A stretch of DNA of 64,000 nt from Pigmentibacter ruber (lineage in GTDB: Bacteria > Bdellovibrionota_B > Oligoflexia > Silvanigrellales > Silvanigrellaceae), in contig NZ_WSSC01000002.1 of assembly GCF_009792895.1 (NCBI RefSeq), forward strand, positions 124,001-188,000. The letters run 5' to 3'. The position numbers and the translations under genes were made by a program. The number at the start of each line of letters is the position of its first letter. The stretch's first letter is position 1. Below the pieces are notes generated by a model that ran no database searches, was not told where the DNA came from, and worked only from the letters and a program-made list of their open reading frames with translations. Shown here piece by piece: positions 9,401 to 18,600 of this stretch.

Positions 9401-12376
9401 CTCTTTTGCTCCTACCATTAATGGTCTAAAGGATTCTGTTTTAAATATATTTTTTGCAATCCCGTTATAAGCTAAATGAAAAACATCTCTAGTTTCTTTT
9501 CCAAAAGCATGTTTGAATTTAACTATTTTATTTAAAAATTGATTATTAATATAGTTTGAAGAGTTAAAGTCAAAAATAAGTCTTGAAAATTCATCAACAA
9601 TTTTTTTATTAGTGGTATCTAACTCATTATAACTATTTAAATCATTAATAAATTTCTCTCTATCAAATATAAATATTTTTTTTGTTTTTTGAGAGAAAAA
9701 TAATGGTTTTTTTAACATATCTGACTTTATTAATTTTTTAGGAAAATAATATGATATAAAACCTGGCAATGGATTTGGAATATTCCATGGCTGTTTATTA
9801 GTTTTTACTGATATTTCTTTTAAATATCTTTCTGATATTTTCTTTTTAAAATCAATTTCATTCTCACGGGACCAAAAATAACCATTGCGTAATATAATTT
9901 TTTTGACTATTCTTCTATCAAATTCTGGAGTTATTTCAAATTGATCAAAAAAGTTGAAAATGTTTCTTAATTTAACTATATCATTTGTATTACTATTTAC
10001 ATCCAACAAAATGGCTTCTGATTTTAAAGAAGAAGGAGTATATTTATTCTTTTGAATTTGCGAATCTATTTCTTTAAAGTGAGTAGAAACAAAAGAAATA
10101 AAAGAAAGAGAATCTTTGTTGTTTATTAATAATTGCTTTGATTTATTAATAAATTCTAAATTTCTTGTAAATATCTCTGAATTATTTCTTGGAAATATTT
10201 CTTCTAATGAAGGTAAATATATTTCTTTATAATATATTTCTTTAGACTTGTTTATAGATGAATTTTTATTTTTCCAATTATTTTTAAGATTATTGATTAT
10301 AGTATTAGAATCCATGTTAGGATACTGCAGAATATAATCATATATTTTCTGCCAAACACGAATATGCGTTTTTTTTCTTGAAAGATCAACAAGCTTTTCA
10401 TATCTATCAATTAATTTTTCTGTATAACTTGCTTCAGAATCATCAAATTCACCATCAGAAATTTTTGCTTCCAACGATTTTTTAGATGGCTCATCAAAGG
10501 TGAAATGGTTTTCAATATAATGATCTGCAACTTGCGAAGTTGTTACACCTAAAATTGTTGCACCTGCTCCTAAAATTGCTGTATTTGGTTCATTACCTAT
10601 TAATGGACTTGAAATAAACATCATTGCTTGACCTGCAGTAATTAAAGTATCTCCAGCAGAGCGGGTTAAAATCCAATTTCTGTTACTTTTATAAAATGTT
10701 TCAATTATTTTTTTTGTAGCTAATATTTTTTGTTTTGAAGTTGTATCTAATTTTGAATTTTCTACTTCATTCCAGTATTTGCTATTTTTAAATTCTTCTA
10801 ACCAAGCATTTAGAGTTTTTACTTCCCTAATATTTTCTTTAAATTGTGAGAGTCCAGCAATAACCATTTGTGCCTGCCCAGAAGCTAGTAGAACATTACC
10901 AAATGTTCCTATTGTTCCAGCAAGATCCTTAAACGAGTCTAGCTTAAATATATCGCTACTATAATTCTTAGCTTTCAAAGCAACTAATTCAGTTAATGTT
11001 TTTCCTTCTAAAGCAAGCATGCCATAATACATATAAGCCAAACCACTTTTGATATTTGGTAAAATAGTAAATGTTTCAAAGTATTTTGATAGTGAATCAT
11101 TCAAACTATTTTGTAGTTTATGTAATTCATTAATATTTGTTACAATAAGCTCTCTTTCTGTATTTGGAAGTTTTGAAAGAGAATCTATGGTATTTAATTT
11201 TTCAAAAGTTTTTTTAAATTTAGTTAAGCTAAGATTTTTATTATCATTAGCACTCGAAATAGTTGCGTTTTGCTTTTCAATCATTAAAGCCAATTCTTTA
11301 ATTAAATTATTGACATCACTTGCTTTTAGAATTCTATTTGTCTTGAAAAATTCATTAATTTTATTTAAAAATTTCAATTTAAAATTGGTATTTTCAGAAG
11401 ATAACTTTGTCAAGTTTTCTATACTAGAATTATTCGATATATCATCTTTAATTGAATCGTTTAAATTTGATTTCATATTTAATTCTAATGAAATGTTTTT
11501 AATAATTTCTTTTCTAATCTTTTTTATATCATCTAAACTATCAATATATTCTTGTCTTACATCATGAAATTCTTGATTCGCTCCTTCATATCCTATAAAA
11601 ACAGCGCCTCCAAATAACATATATATATTTGATTTTAATGTTAATTCTATATATTTTGGCAAACCTGAATTTTCTAAAGCAAAAGCAAGATCATCAGCTC
11701 CATCTATCACAAGAGCTCTACTTTTTATATCTGTTTTTAAACTTAAAACATTATTATGTGAATCTTTTCCTCTTATCTTTCTCAGCAAAAATTTTACTGT
11801 TTTTGCTTTTTTCATAATAAAAGAATTGCCATTAAAAACAGTTTTTATATCATCAATATTTTTATAGATATCAAATTTTCCAGTGGCATTATCCGTTACT
11901 AATATTCTATTACTGCTTCTATAATCAATTTTAATATCAAAATCATTTTCAAGTTGCACAATATCATCTGACTTTTTTGTTATGATCTCTTCATTAAGCC
12001 TGCTTTCTAATTCTTCTAAAGATTTTTTTGATAGGTTAATATAGTGAATTTTTTGATCTACATAAATTGTTGCATATAAATCCCAAAAATTGTTTTGTTG
12101 ATCTTTTTTTAATTCAATATTATATTCATCATATTTAATGTGAAAATCTATTATTTTTTGTTGCTCTAGTTCTGATTGGTCTTGATTTATTAAATTTTCT
12201 TCTTCACTTTCAGAGAATATGTCTTCATTAAAACTAATTAAATTTTTTGAAAGTATTGAATTTTTATCTGATACATTCTCTTCTAATATTTGTTTATTTT
12301 TATGGCACCCTACATTAAAAAAAATTATAGACAAGAAAGAAACTGAAAAAATATTATTTAACGGAAAAAGTTTCAT
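6479..12376 (-). CDS. Giant RTX-repeat lipoprotein, candidate iron-regulated toxin or surface protein
   Basis: 1965 residues from the ATG at 12376, chosen because AAAGGAATA lies just upstream and the product then begins with a lipoprotein signal (MKLFPLNNIFSVSFLS ending FFNVGC, lipobox Cys24). An upstream in-frame ATG at 12418 would bury the signal. Residues about 25-200 are charged. Hydrophobic helical stretches occur near 445, 565-620 (ITAGQAMMFISS, AILGAGATILGVTT) and 1140-1185 (SVATGATSLATGIFLP, IGSSIAFSIMFAQG), reminiscent of pore-forming segments of large clostridial-type toxins. Glycine-rich calcium-binding nonapeptides occur near 1500-1560 (GISGNDKIY, GHQENDIIY, GGSGKDIYV) and 1695-1730 (GNGGNDILY). 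A Fur box precedes it. A toxin role is inference; an adhesin is equally possible. Confidence 0.75.
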   Translation of the reverse strand: MKLFPLNNIFSVSFLSIIFFNVGCHKNKQILEENVSDKNSILSKNLISFNEDIFSESEEENLINQDQSELEQQKIIDFHIKYDEYNIELKKDQQNNFWDLYATIYVDQKIHYINLSKKSLEELESRLNEEIITKKSDDIVQLENDFDIKIDYRSSNRILVTDNATGKFDIYKNIDDIKTVFNGNSFIMKKAKTVKFLLRKIRGKDSHNNVLSLKTDIKSRALVIDGADDLAFALENSGLPKYIELTLKSNIYMLFGGAVFIGYEGANQEFHDVRQEYIDSLDDIKKIRKEIIKNISLELNMKSNLNDSIKDDISNNSSIENLTKLSSENTNFKLKFLNKINEFFKTNRILKASDVNNLIKELALMIEKQNATISSANDNKNLSLTKFKKTFEKLNTIDSLSKLPNTERELIVTNINELHKLQNSLNDSLSKYFETFTILPNIKSGLAYMYYGMLALEGKTLTELVALKAKNYSSDIFKLDSFKDLAGTIGTFGNVLLASGQAQMVIAGLSQFKENIREVKTLNAWLEEFKNSKYWNEVENSKLDTTSKQKILATKKIIETFYKSNRNWILTRSAGDTLITAGQAMMFISSPLIGNEPNTAILGAGATILGVTTSQVADHYIENHFTFDEPSKKSLEAKISDGEFDDSEASYTEKLIDRYEKLVDLSRKKTHIRVWQKIYDYILQYPNMDSNTIINNLKNNWKNKNSSINKSKEIYYKEIYLPSLEEIFPRNNSEIFTRNLEFINKSKQLLINNKDSLSFISFVSTHFKEIDSQIQKNKYTPSSLKSEAILLDVNSNTNDIVKLRNIFNFFDQFEITPEFDRRIVKKIILRNGYFWSRENEIDFKKKISERYLKEISVKTNKQPWNIPNPLPGFISYYFPKKLIKSDMLKKPLFFSQKTKKIFIFDREKFINDLNSYNELDTTNKKIVDEFSRLIFDFNSSNYINNQFLNKIVKFKHAFGKETRDVFHLAYNGIAKNIFKTESFRPLMVGAKEQVDQFNALNNLNLNPKKSNLSKFSNYTYSGIKKFSSFANKYNVFMNFVLMPNSLNQIKDSIESGNVKNAVLDSSNFIFNQTDLALDLLRNIGMKSYWSKHPKTFHNLGSLQAVLNFASAAIDIYKGDELIKNSKLVDDVKIKQDLYINGSLSVATGATSLATGIFLPISTKAGPIGSSIAFSIMFAQGTYNAVRTSQRLRELGYTEAEVVMNSISDFFGTYKKDIDPKYNVREMEYAFYNKIIPSILEENNNKYLKNITSSELYFFNKIVYPEIRVFLPFTDYEISSNFSYFDDDYDYPTITPGEKLESQMHLCLTNNIYSSIEASENEKMNLNRIHNENINRYHSKLALKNTIIKSKESEIFTKYGNDTIPCPSTDTFFPMKEVFTKINSSNVPEKRKANLYFVGFGDQGKHGNMISSIIGDKSSINLYNIHPSSYLLQIYGGEKEDIFEFFDIVKGKSFNSTTNGFIDGKDGIDTITFTNFKNDPNYELTISLNEENTSKDFPNFINIENVIGSPLNDIIHGNENENILYGISGNDKIYGHQENDIIYPGKGLDYLNGGSGKDIYVILKNDIENGNIKTIDNFDSKFSLTDNESFDAIMTDIENIKSKKDGSNLILGYIENKTFIEAIIIKNYFNGENYQHIYISDLKGNIFSSNQNSLYSDDVNLNSLVPIDTLKTNKEYINMNELALINYKFNNIIGSNISEKIIGNHEDNSISGNGGNDILYGNSGKDLLSVYLNTRIETLTSLKYPILNGGTDSDVYVINMDKDAEQNKYFLKIENEDINEDNDFIIINDHNKKITSVKFSKQSDQRKIENHLKISIIDDKNNQFIVLIHKWFDSSKYRHLEVQVGDYLTIDSTLLDLIRTNIEDNENKLSDSFVFNIYNNEFKSIKILNHSFNVFDSNRMDIEQKEIDFSDLSNSKFEKIKMNNDLFLNIENNNSFVLIKDFYLNKKNINLKLNHNSIKKLDFISN

Positions 12377-12476
12377 AATTATTCCTTTTGATATTAGAAA
12401 TGTCCACCATATTTGCAAAAAATATGATGAGTTCTTCTTTTTAGAAATTTTTAAAAAATTTATATAATTTTGTTTT

Positions 12477-12503
12477 ATTTGATAATGATATTCATTATCA
12501 AAT
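12477..12503. promoter_or_regulatory. Fur box upstream of the RTX lipoprotein gene
   Basis: GATAATGATATTCATTATC at 12481-12499 matches the classical 19-bp Fur consensus at 18 positions. It sits in a perfect 12-bp inverted repeat, ATTTGATAATGA / TCATTATCAAAT, with a 3-base spacer. It lies about 100 bases upstream of the RTX lipoprotein start codon and upstream of nothing intact on the other side. This predicts repression by iron-loaded Fur and expression under iron starvation. Confidence 0.85.
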
Positions 12504-12779
12504 ATTTTTCTCTACTTAATATTTAAAAAAAAAACAATGAGTATTGTAATTCATAAAAATTTTTTAAAAAAAAACGAATATTATAAAATTTTTAGTAAAA
12601 ATAGATAACCATTTTATAAAATTTACAAAAATTTGCTAATATTTGCATCTAATTAACCACCCAATAAAATTATTATGATTTTGACAGATACTTTGGGCTA
12701 TGAACCATTACTTTTCATGTTGCTTTCTTTTAGTAGAAGCTACATCCAATCAAAAAATAGTAATAAATTAATTTTTATT

Positions 12780-13490
12780 AACTAAATATTTCTGTATTCA
12801 CAGCTGGATTTTATTCATTTGTTGCTTTTTATGGTTTAATTATTGCTTTTACATTGGTAAATTCTCTATTTGCAAGAATTTTAAGAAAAACTTTAGTAGA
12901 AGTTTCTATGCTAGGAAAGATAACTGGCTGTTTACTTGCTATTAATCAAATTTCAGTTCCTTTTTCTGGGCTTTTTATTTCATTTCTGAATGATATAAAA
13001 GAAATAAAAAATTTAATGTTTTATAGTACTAATTTGCTTATTTTATTTTTCCTATTAAGTTATTATTTTTCTTTTAAATACAGAAAATTATCTTCAAATG
13101 AAAAGGATAAATCTGCAAAAAATAAAATTTCTGTTAGTGCATAATTTATGTTTTTAAGATTTCACTGTCTTCATTATTTCTTGAAAAATTCCTGAAACTT
13201 CAAAATTTGTAATTTCATCTTTTTTAGCAGCAAGAATTTCTTTTTGCATTTTCACACCATCTCTGCAACTAGGGCATCCACTAACAACAATTTCAGCAGG
13301 TTGTTCTCGTATTTGTTCAAATAATTTTTCAGAAATTTTAGTTCCAATATTAATCGCTTATATAAAAAGCCTCATAATTTTGAGCCCATTGATGGAAGTT
13401 TACCGATTGTCTGATAGGCTCTCATGAATGGGTGAATTTCAGTTTCCATTGGACAAGCTAAGTTAATTTTATGCAAATGCAAACCTCTAA
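12780..13490. pseudogene. Decayed duplicate of the MFS 3' end and of the FAD/Fe-S oxidoreductase C-terminus
   Basis: 12830-13348 is nearly identical to 15357-15875 (offset 2527 at the MFS codons). It covers the last ~96 codons of the MFS gene on plus and the last ~65 codons of the FAD/Fe-S gene on minus. Only scattered differences are visible, for example GGATAAATC versus GGATGCATC. Just upstream (about 12780-12830) similarity fades. From about 13358 to 13470 the sequence matches 16768-16880 of the oxidoreductase gene with many more differences, so roughly 900 bases are missing between. Neither gene copy is intact here. The TTG-initiated ORF 12854-13144 is a fragment, not a gene. Confidence 0.85.
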
Positions 13491-13594
13491 CATTATAAAC
13501 TAAAATTGTTTTAGCTGATTTTCTGAGGAGTTAATTATCAATTTTTTTATAATTCATACAGTAATTACATATTTTATAGGATAATAAAAACTAA

Positions 13595-13623
13595 TTGACA
13601 AAAAATAAATTAGGGGATAACTT
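13595..13623 (+). promoter_or_regulatory. Possible sigma-70 promoter for the cupin-MFS operon
   Basis: TTGACA at 13595-13600 is a perfect -35 box, followed after 17 bases by TAACTT as a weak -10. It lies 72 bases before the ATG of the cupin reading frame at 13695. The -10 match is poor, so confidence is moderate. Confidence 0.45.
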
Positions 13624-13694
13624 TTCGATGAGATTAATCTTTTTACAGTAGAATATTCTATTTTCATAAGTAATAAAAATATGGAGAAATTACT

Positions 13695-14428
13695 ATGTAT
13701 GCTGGAATAAAATTGTCAGATTTGTATGAAGGAAATATTGAATCAAATCTTCAATTAGATTTCAGAGTTTTAATTGAAAAATTTGGACCTAAAAGAAATT
13801 CTCAAAATGGAAGTACTTTTTTTGCTGGTATAAAAGCTTTATCTACAGAAGTACAGGAAATGAAAGTGGTATAGTTCCTTTATTAGATGAATCACCCTTT
13901 TATATAGTTGATCATGGTGAAGTATATTATGCTCATGATTCTTACGGAATTCATTTAGGACAGGAAGATAGATTAACATTTTTAGGGAATAAAGAGCAAA
14001 CTGTAGAATTGGTTTTAGTTGATTGTAGAGAGGGCTCTCCTACCTTGCATAATAAGGTTGAATTACATTTTAAACCTTCACCAATTAGATATTTAATTAT
14101 ACCACCGGGGGTTGCTCATGCTTTTAAAAATTTGGAAAATATATTTACAGTTAATCGTCCAAGATTACTGTTAAATTCAAAAGGGAATTACATTCCAAAA
14201 AATGATGTTATCGATTGGCCTCTTTCTAATTATAATTATCCAATATTAAAACCAAATAAAATATTAGCAGATATTCAATTCTATCAGAAACAAGCTGAAG
14301 AGCAGAAAAAATTTATTAATACACTTAAGAGTAGTGATTACTATGCAACACCTATATCAAGACTCTATACAGATCCTGCTTCAGGAAAAAAATATAAAGT
14401 AACATTAAACCATAAAAAAGAGGTTTAA
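13695..14428 (+). pseudogene. RmlC-like cupin (sugar epimerase/isomerase type), frameshifted
   Basis: Reading begins at ATG 13695 (GGAG 9 bases upstream) as MYAGIKLSDLYEGN and stops at TAG 13872. The protein continues in another frame from about 13853 (GNESGIVPLLDESP) to 14428. A single missing base near 13851-13858 explains this: one extra G in CAGGAAAT restores a continuous ~244-residue frame. The second part has cupin features (FYIVDHGEVYYAHD, then YLIIPPGVAHAFKN), as in dTDP-4-dehydrorhamnose 3,5-epimerase or related sugar 3,4-ketoisomerases. A one-base sequencing error would also explain it. It precedes the MFS gene by one base, so both were probably one operon. Confidence 0.7.
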
Positions 14429-14429
14429 G

Positions 14430-15671
14430 TTGAGAGAAATTAAATTTATATTTAGTATATTTCTAGTTTTTGTAGCTGATCATATTTTGTTATTTGCTTT
14501 GCCATTGATTGTGTTTAACACTACAAATAATATTTCTGCAGCAGGGCTGGCCTATTTTATTGAATGGTTGCCGCGTGTTTTGTTTCTTCCTTTTGGTGGA
14601 TATTTAACCGATAAATTTGGGTCTAAAAAATCATTGATTTTTATTGATTTAGTGAAAATAGTTGCTTGTTTTATTGCTTTTATAATTTTATCCACAACTC
14701 ATTATAGCATAGCAGTTGTAATCGGTATTTTAGGAGCAATAAGTTCATTGGGAACGTCACAAACAGCAATTGCGGCTGATGTGTTACTTATGAAAAATAT
14801 TGAATTAAAAAGATATACAAAAGTTGTATCATATTTAAATATGTGTGATCAAGTTTCTATGTTAGTAGGTCCTGCAATAGCAATATTTTTAGTTACATAT
14901 TTACCAATAAAATATTTTTTATTAATTGTCCCAATTTTTTACTTATACAATTTAATAAATACATTAAATCAGAAATGGCGAGATGACACAGACAGATTAA
15001 TGATCAATAAAAATCATGAATCGTTCTTAATTAGTTTTAAAAATACGTTACTTATTTTTAAAAAATTTCCAATCCTACTTTTCTTTGCATTGCAAGCAAG
15101 TCTTATAAATTTTATTATTAGTATTGTTGAAGCTGCAGGTGCTCCCTTAGTAAAAATTTTATATCTTAAATCTGATGCTGAATTTGGACTGTTAAACATT
15201 GTTGCTGGAAGTTTTGGTGCATTATCAATGATAATTACTTCACATTTTATTGATGAAAAAAAAGTATTTTATTTTTCAATAATCGGTGCATTTGGTATAA
15301 TCTTATCCTCATATATTTGTGTATTCTCAACTGGATTTTTCTCATTTGTAACTTTTTATGGTTTAATTATTGCTTTTACATTGGTAAATTCTCTATTTGC
15401 AAGAATTTTAAGAAAAACTTTAGTAGAAGTTTCTATGCTAGGAAAGATAACTGGCTGTTTACTTGCTATTAATCAAATTTCAGTTCCTTTTTCTGGGCTT
15501 TTTATTTCATTTCTGAATGATATAAAAGAAATAAAAAATTTAATGTTTTATAGTACTAATTTGCTTATTTTATTTTTCCTATTAAGTTATTATTTTTCTT
15601 TTAAATACAGAAAATTATCTTCAAATGAAAAGGATGCATCTGCAAAAAATAAAATTTCTGTTAGTGCATGA
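14430..15671 (+). CDS. MFS transporter (MFS_3/EntS-like exporter)
   Basis: 413 residues starting with TTG, one base after the cupin stop, with GAGGT upstream. Twelve hydrophobic segments are expected, with the MFS loop 2-3 motif GGYLTDKFGSKKSLIF at about residues 52-68. The family resembles exporters of siderophores and macrolides. The central part (200-235) is a short cytoplasmic linker. Its last ~115 codons are duplicated at 12830-13144. The cupin neighbour suggests export of a small modified sugar compound, but the substrate is unknown. Confidence 0.8.
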   Translation: MREIKFIFSIFLVFVADHILLFALPLIVFNTTNNISAAGLAYFIEWLPRVLFLPFGGYLTDKFGSKKSLIFIDLVKIVACFIAFIILSTTHYSIAVVIGILGAISSLGTSQTAIAADVLLMKNIELKRYTKVVSYLNMCDQVSMLVGPAIAIFLVTYLPIKYFLLIVPIFYLYNLINTLNQKWRDDTDRLMINKNHESFLISFKNTLLIFKKFPILLFFALQASLINFIISIVEAAGAPLVKILYLKSDAEFGLLNIVAGSFGALSMIITSHFIDEKKVFYFSIIGAFGIILSSYICVFSTGFFSFVTFYGLIIAFTLVNSLFARILRKTLVEVSMLGKITGCLLAINQISVPFSGLFISFLNDIKEIKNLMFYSTNLLILFFLLSYYFSFKYRKLSSNEKDASAKNKISVSA

Positions 15672-15679
15672 TATATTTT

Positions 15680-18600
15680 TTAAGATTTCACTGTCTTCAT
15701 TATTTCTTGAAAAATTCCTGAAACTTCAAAATTTGCAATTTCATCTTTTTTAGCAGCAAGAATTTCTTTTTGCATTTTCACACCATCTCTGCAGCTAGGG
15801 CATCCACTAACAACAATTTCAGCAGGTTGTTCACGTATTTGTTCAAATAATTTTTCAGAAATTTTAGTTCCAATTTTTGGATGCTTTAAGCGTCCTGTAC
15901 CCGATAATCCGCAGCATCTGTCATAGGCAGCAACACCAGTAAAATATAAGTTAAGCAATTCTAATTGCGCTGCTGTTGCTGATTTGGTGTTATGACATGG
16001 TACTTTAAGGCCAACGGTTTTCTTAGCTTTTTTAGCTTCTTGAAATTCTGGTATTTTCTTTATTATTGACATTGCCAATTCAGCAGTGTCCATTGTGTCA
16101 AAATCAATTAATCGCATATCAAAATCTTCTGTGATATTTGCTTTTAAACGAACATATTCGGTAGTGGCTTCATTTTTTAATAAATTGCGCATTTCTTTAA
16201 TGGCTTCGCAACAAGTAGGACAATTAGAAAATAAAATAAATTTTGGAATTTCTTGCATAGCTGAGTGACATTCAAGGACGAGACGAGAAATACATTTGGC
16301 AATTTCTATTAGACTCATTATTTGTGCCTGTTTGGCACGTTCATGTAAACCATCTGCTTCAAAAGGAAAACCACAGCACATCTTTTTTTCTAGGTCTACT
16401 ATTCGAGCATTCAATATATTTTTAAAATATTCATCAACCCCCTCAGTGGCTGCTGGATTGCCAAACGTATCCATACATCCACGATAACGGATGAATACTT
16501 TATCAGGTTGATGAGTACTTTGAGCAATAAAATTTTCATTACTTTGATCATTTTTAATGAGAACAAAGTTATCTGTCGGTTGAATTTTAATTCCATGTTC
16601 ATGGGCATGATAATGCGCTAAAGATAAAGTTGGTGGTACTGTATATGTTTTTATCCAATCCGGAATTATTTTTATTTTTCTTAAAAATGCAAGGAATGGA
16701 GCTCCCAATAAAGTAAAAAATGCAATTATACGATATGTAGCTGATTTAAAAATATCTTCACCCATTAAACGTTCATATAAAAAACCCCACAGTTTAGATC
16801 CCATCGATGGAAGTTTGCCCATGGTTTGATAGGCTCGCATGAGAGGGTGAATTTCAATATCAACAGGGCAAGCTTTATCGCAGCGCCTGCAGTAAAAACA
16901 TTTTTTAAGTAACTCTGCACTTTCCTTCATCATTAGTGAAGTTGTTTGAAATATTTTATTGACTAAATGCGGATCGTTACTTTGTTCAGCTGTTCTTCTT
17001 ATATGAGTTATTTTTTCCATAAACATAAGAATATTACGTTTACTAGGTAAAACAGAATTTTTTGAATTTCTTTTCTTTTCTCTTTCAAGTTCATGCTCGG
17101 CATCAATTACTGGACAAACTTTACAACTATTGCAACGAGTACATTTTTGTCCTTCAGCAACAGCAAAATTTTCTGCTATTAATAAGTGTTCTTCAAATTC
17201 AAGAGTATCTTTGTTACCTTTTTTTAGTGCATTAGATTTTTCTAATGATTCTTTTATATATTTAGCACTTGTATTTAATAATCTTGCACGAAGAGCTCTG
17301 GAATGGCTCGTTCTTAAAAATAATGTATCAGGATTATAAAGACCTTTTGGATCTAATAAATCTTTAACTTTACACATTCTTAAAAAATCGTCTGCTGGGA
17401 TATAATTTAGCCATAAGAATGGAGCTTTTCCAGCAACACCATGTTCTCCAGTAAAACGTGCACTTCCATTTTTATCACTTTTTGGTGCAAGATTTTGCGC
17501 CTTTCCAATCACACTTTCTAAATAATCCCAAGCAATGTCGGCCTGTTCTTCATCATAGAGATCAAATCCACCAATATTCCAGTGAATAATTGCAGTATGA
17601 TTTGGAGTTAAATGTCCAAATAGAACATCTTGCTTTTTCTCTGACATACTTTTAGGTGAAGTTTTATCAACTATTTTTAATACTTCTCCTAAATATTCTG
17701 TTCGAATTTCCATATCAGTTTTACATTTTGTGCGTAGTTTTTTTGGTAATTCCTCTCTAGGTTTTCTTAATATTTCAAATTCTTCAATATTTTTATTTTG
17801 ATTTAGAATATTAGTTTTTTCTAATTTTATTATTACTTCAGATTTATTGTATTCAAGTTTAGCTAATGTTTGGAATATTGTTTCTTCATTTAAAGAATGT
17901 TTTTCTTGGCATTTTCTTTCTGTTTCGCCTTCAACAGCAAGAATGATTACTGCCTCTGTTTCATTAGTAAATACAGAGGGAAAATCTTGAATTAAGTAAC
18001 GACGAATACTTTGTCCGGAAATAAATTCAAAATATTCGGGTTGATTATCTTTGTTTAATTTTTTGATTTCTCTTGTAGCAGCCATAGCTGCATCAACACT
18101 TGTAAAATGCCATCTCGAAGCTTGAAGCCATTCCAAAGGTTTTTCAATTTCAAATGTAACTTCATAGATAAATCCAGTAGTACCTTCAGCCCCAACAAAT
18201 GCAGATATAGGTAGTGGAGGTAAATCAGCCATAGTATCAACTAATGTTTTATTTTCAGATGCAGCTTGTGCAAGCATATTTGCATTTGCTTTCATCCCTT
18301 GTAATGGAACAACAATTCCTTGGGCATTGGGAGTTGGGCAAGCTATTCTTCTTTTCTTTTTTACTTCATCAAGTGTTTTTTCAAATAAAGAAACATCTTC
18401 AATACTAAAGAATTTTCTTGCTAATAAAAAAGGCTCATTGTTAATACAATTAGCTTCATATTCACTCGTGGCGAACAACACAGCTAATCCTTCATGTGTA
18501 ACAGCTCTACCACTTAAAATAACTTCAAATGCTTTTCTCCCGCCATTACTGCCTGTAGCCGCTATTCCACCAGTTGCAGCGCGTGGAGTGTTTGGATCAC

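Noticed and set aside
12854-13144. 96-codon ORF that looks like a small membrane protein
   Set aside because: It is a near-copy of the last ~96 codons of the MFS gene at 15381-15671, starts at a TTG inside that duplicated sequence and has no ribosome binding site. It is a fragment of the duplicate.
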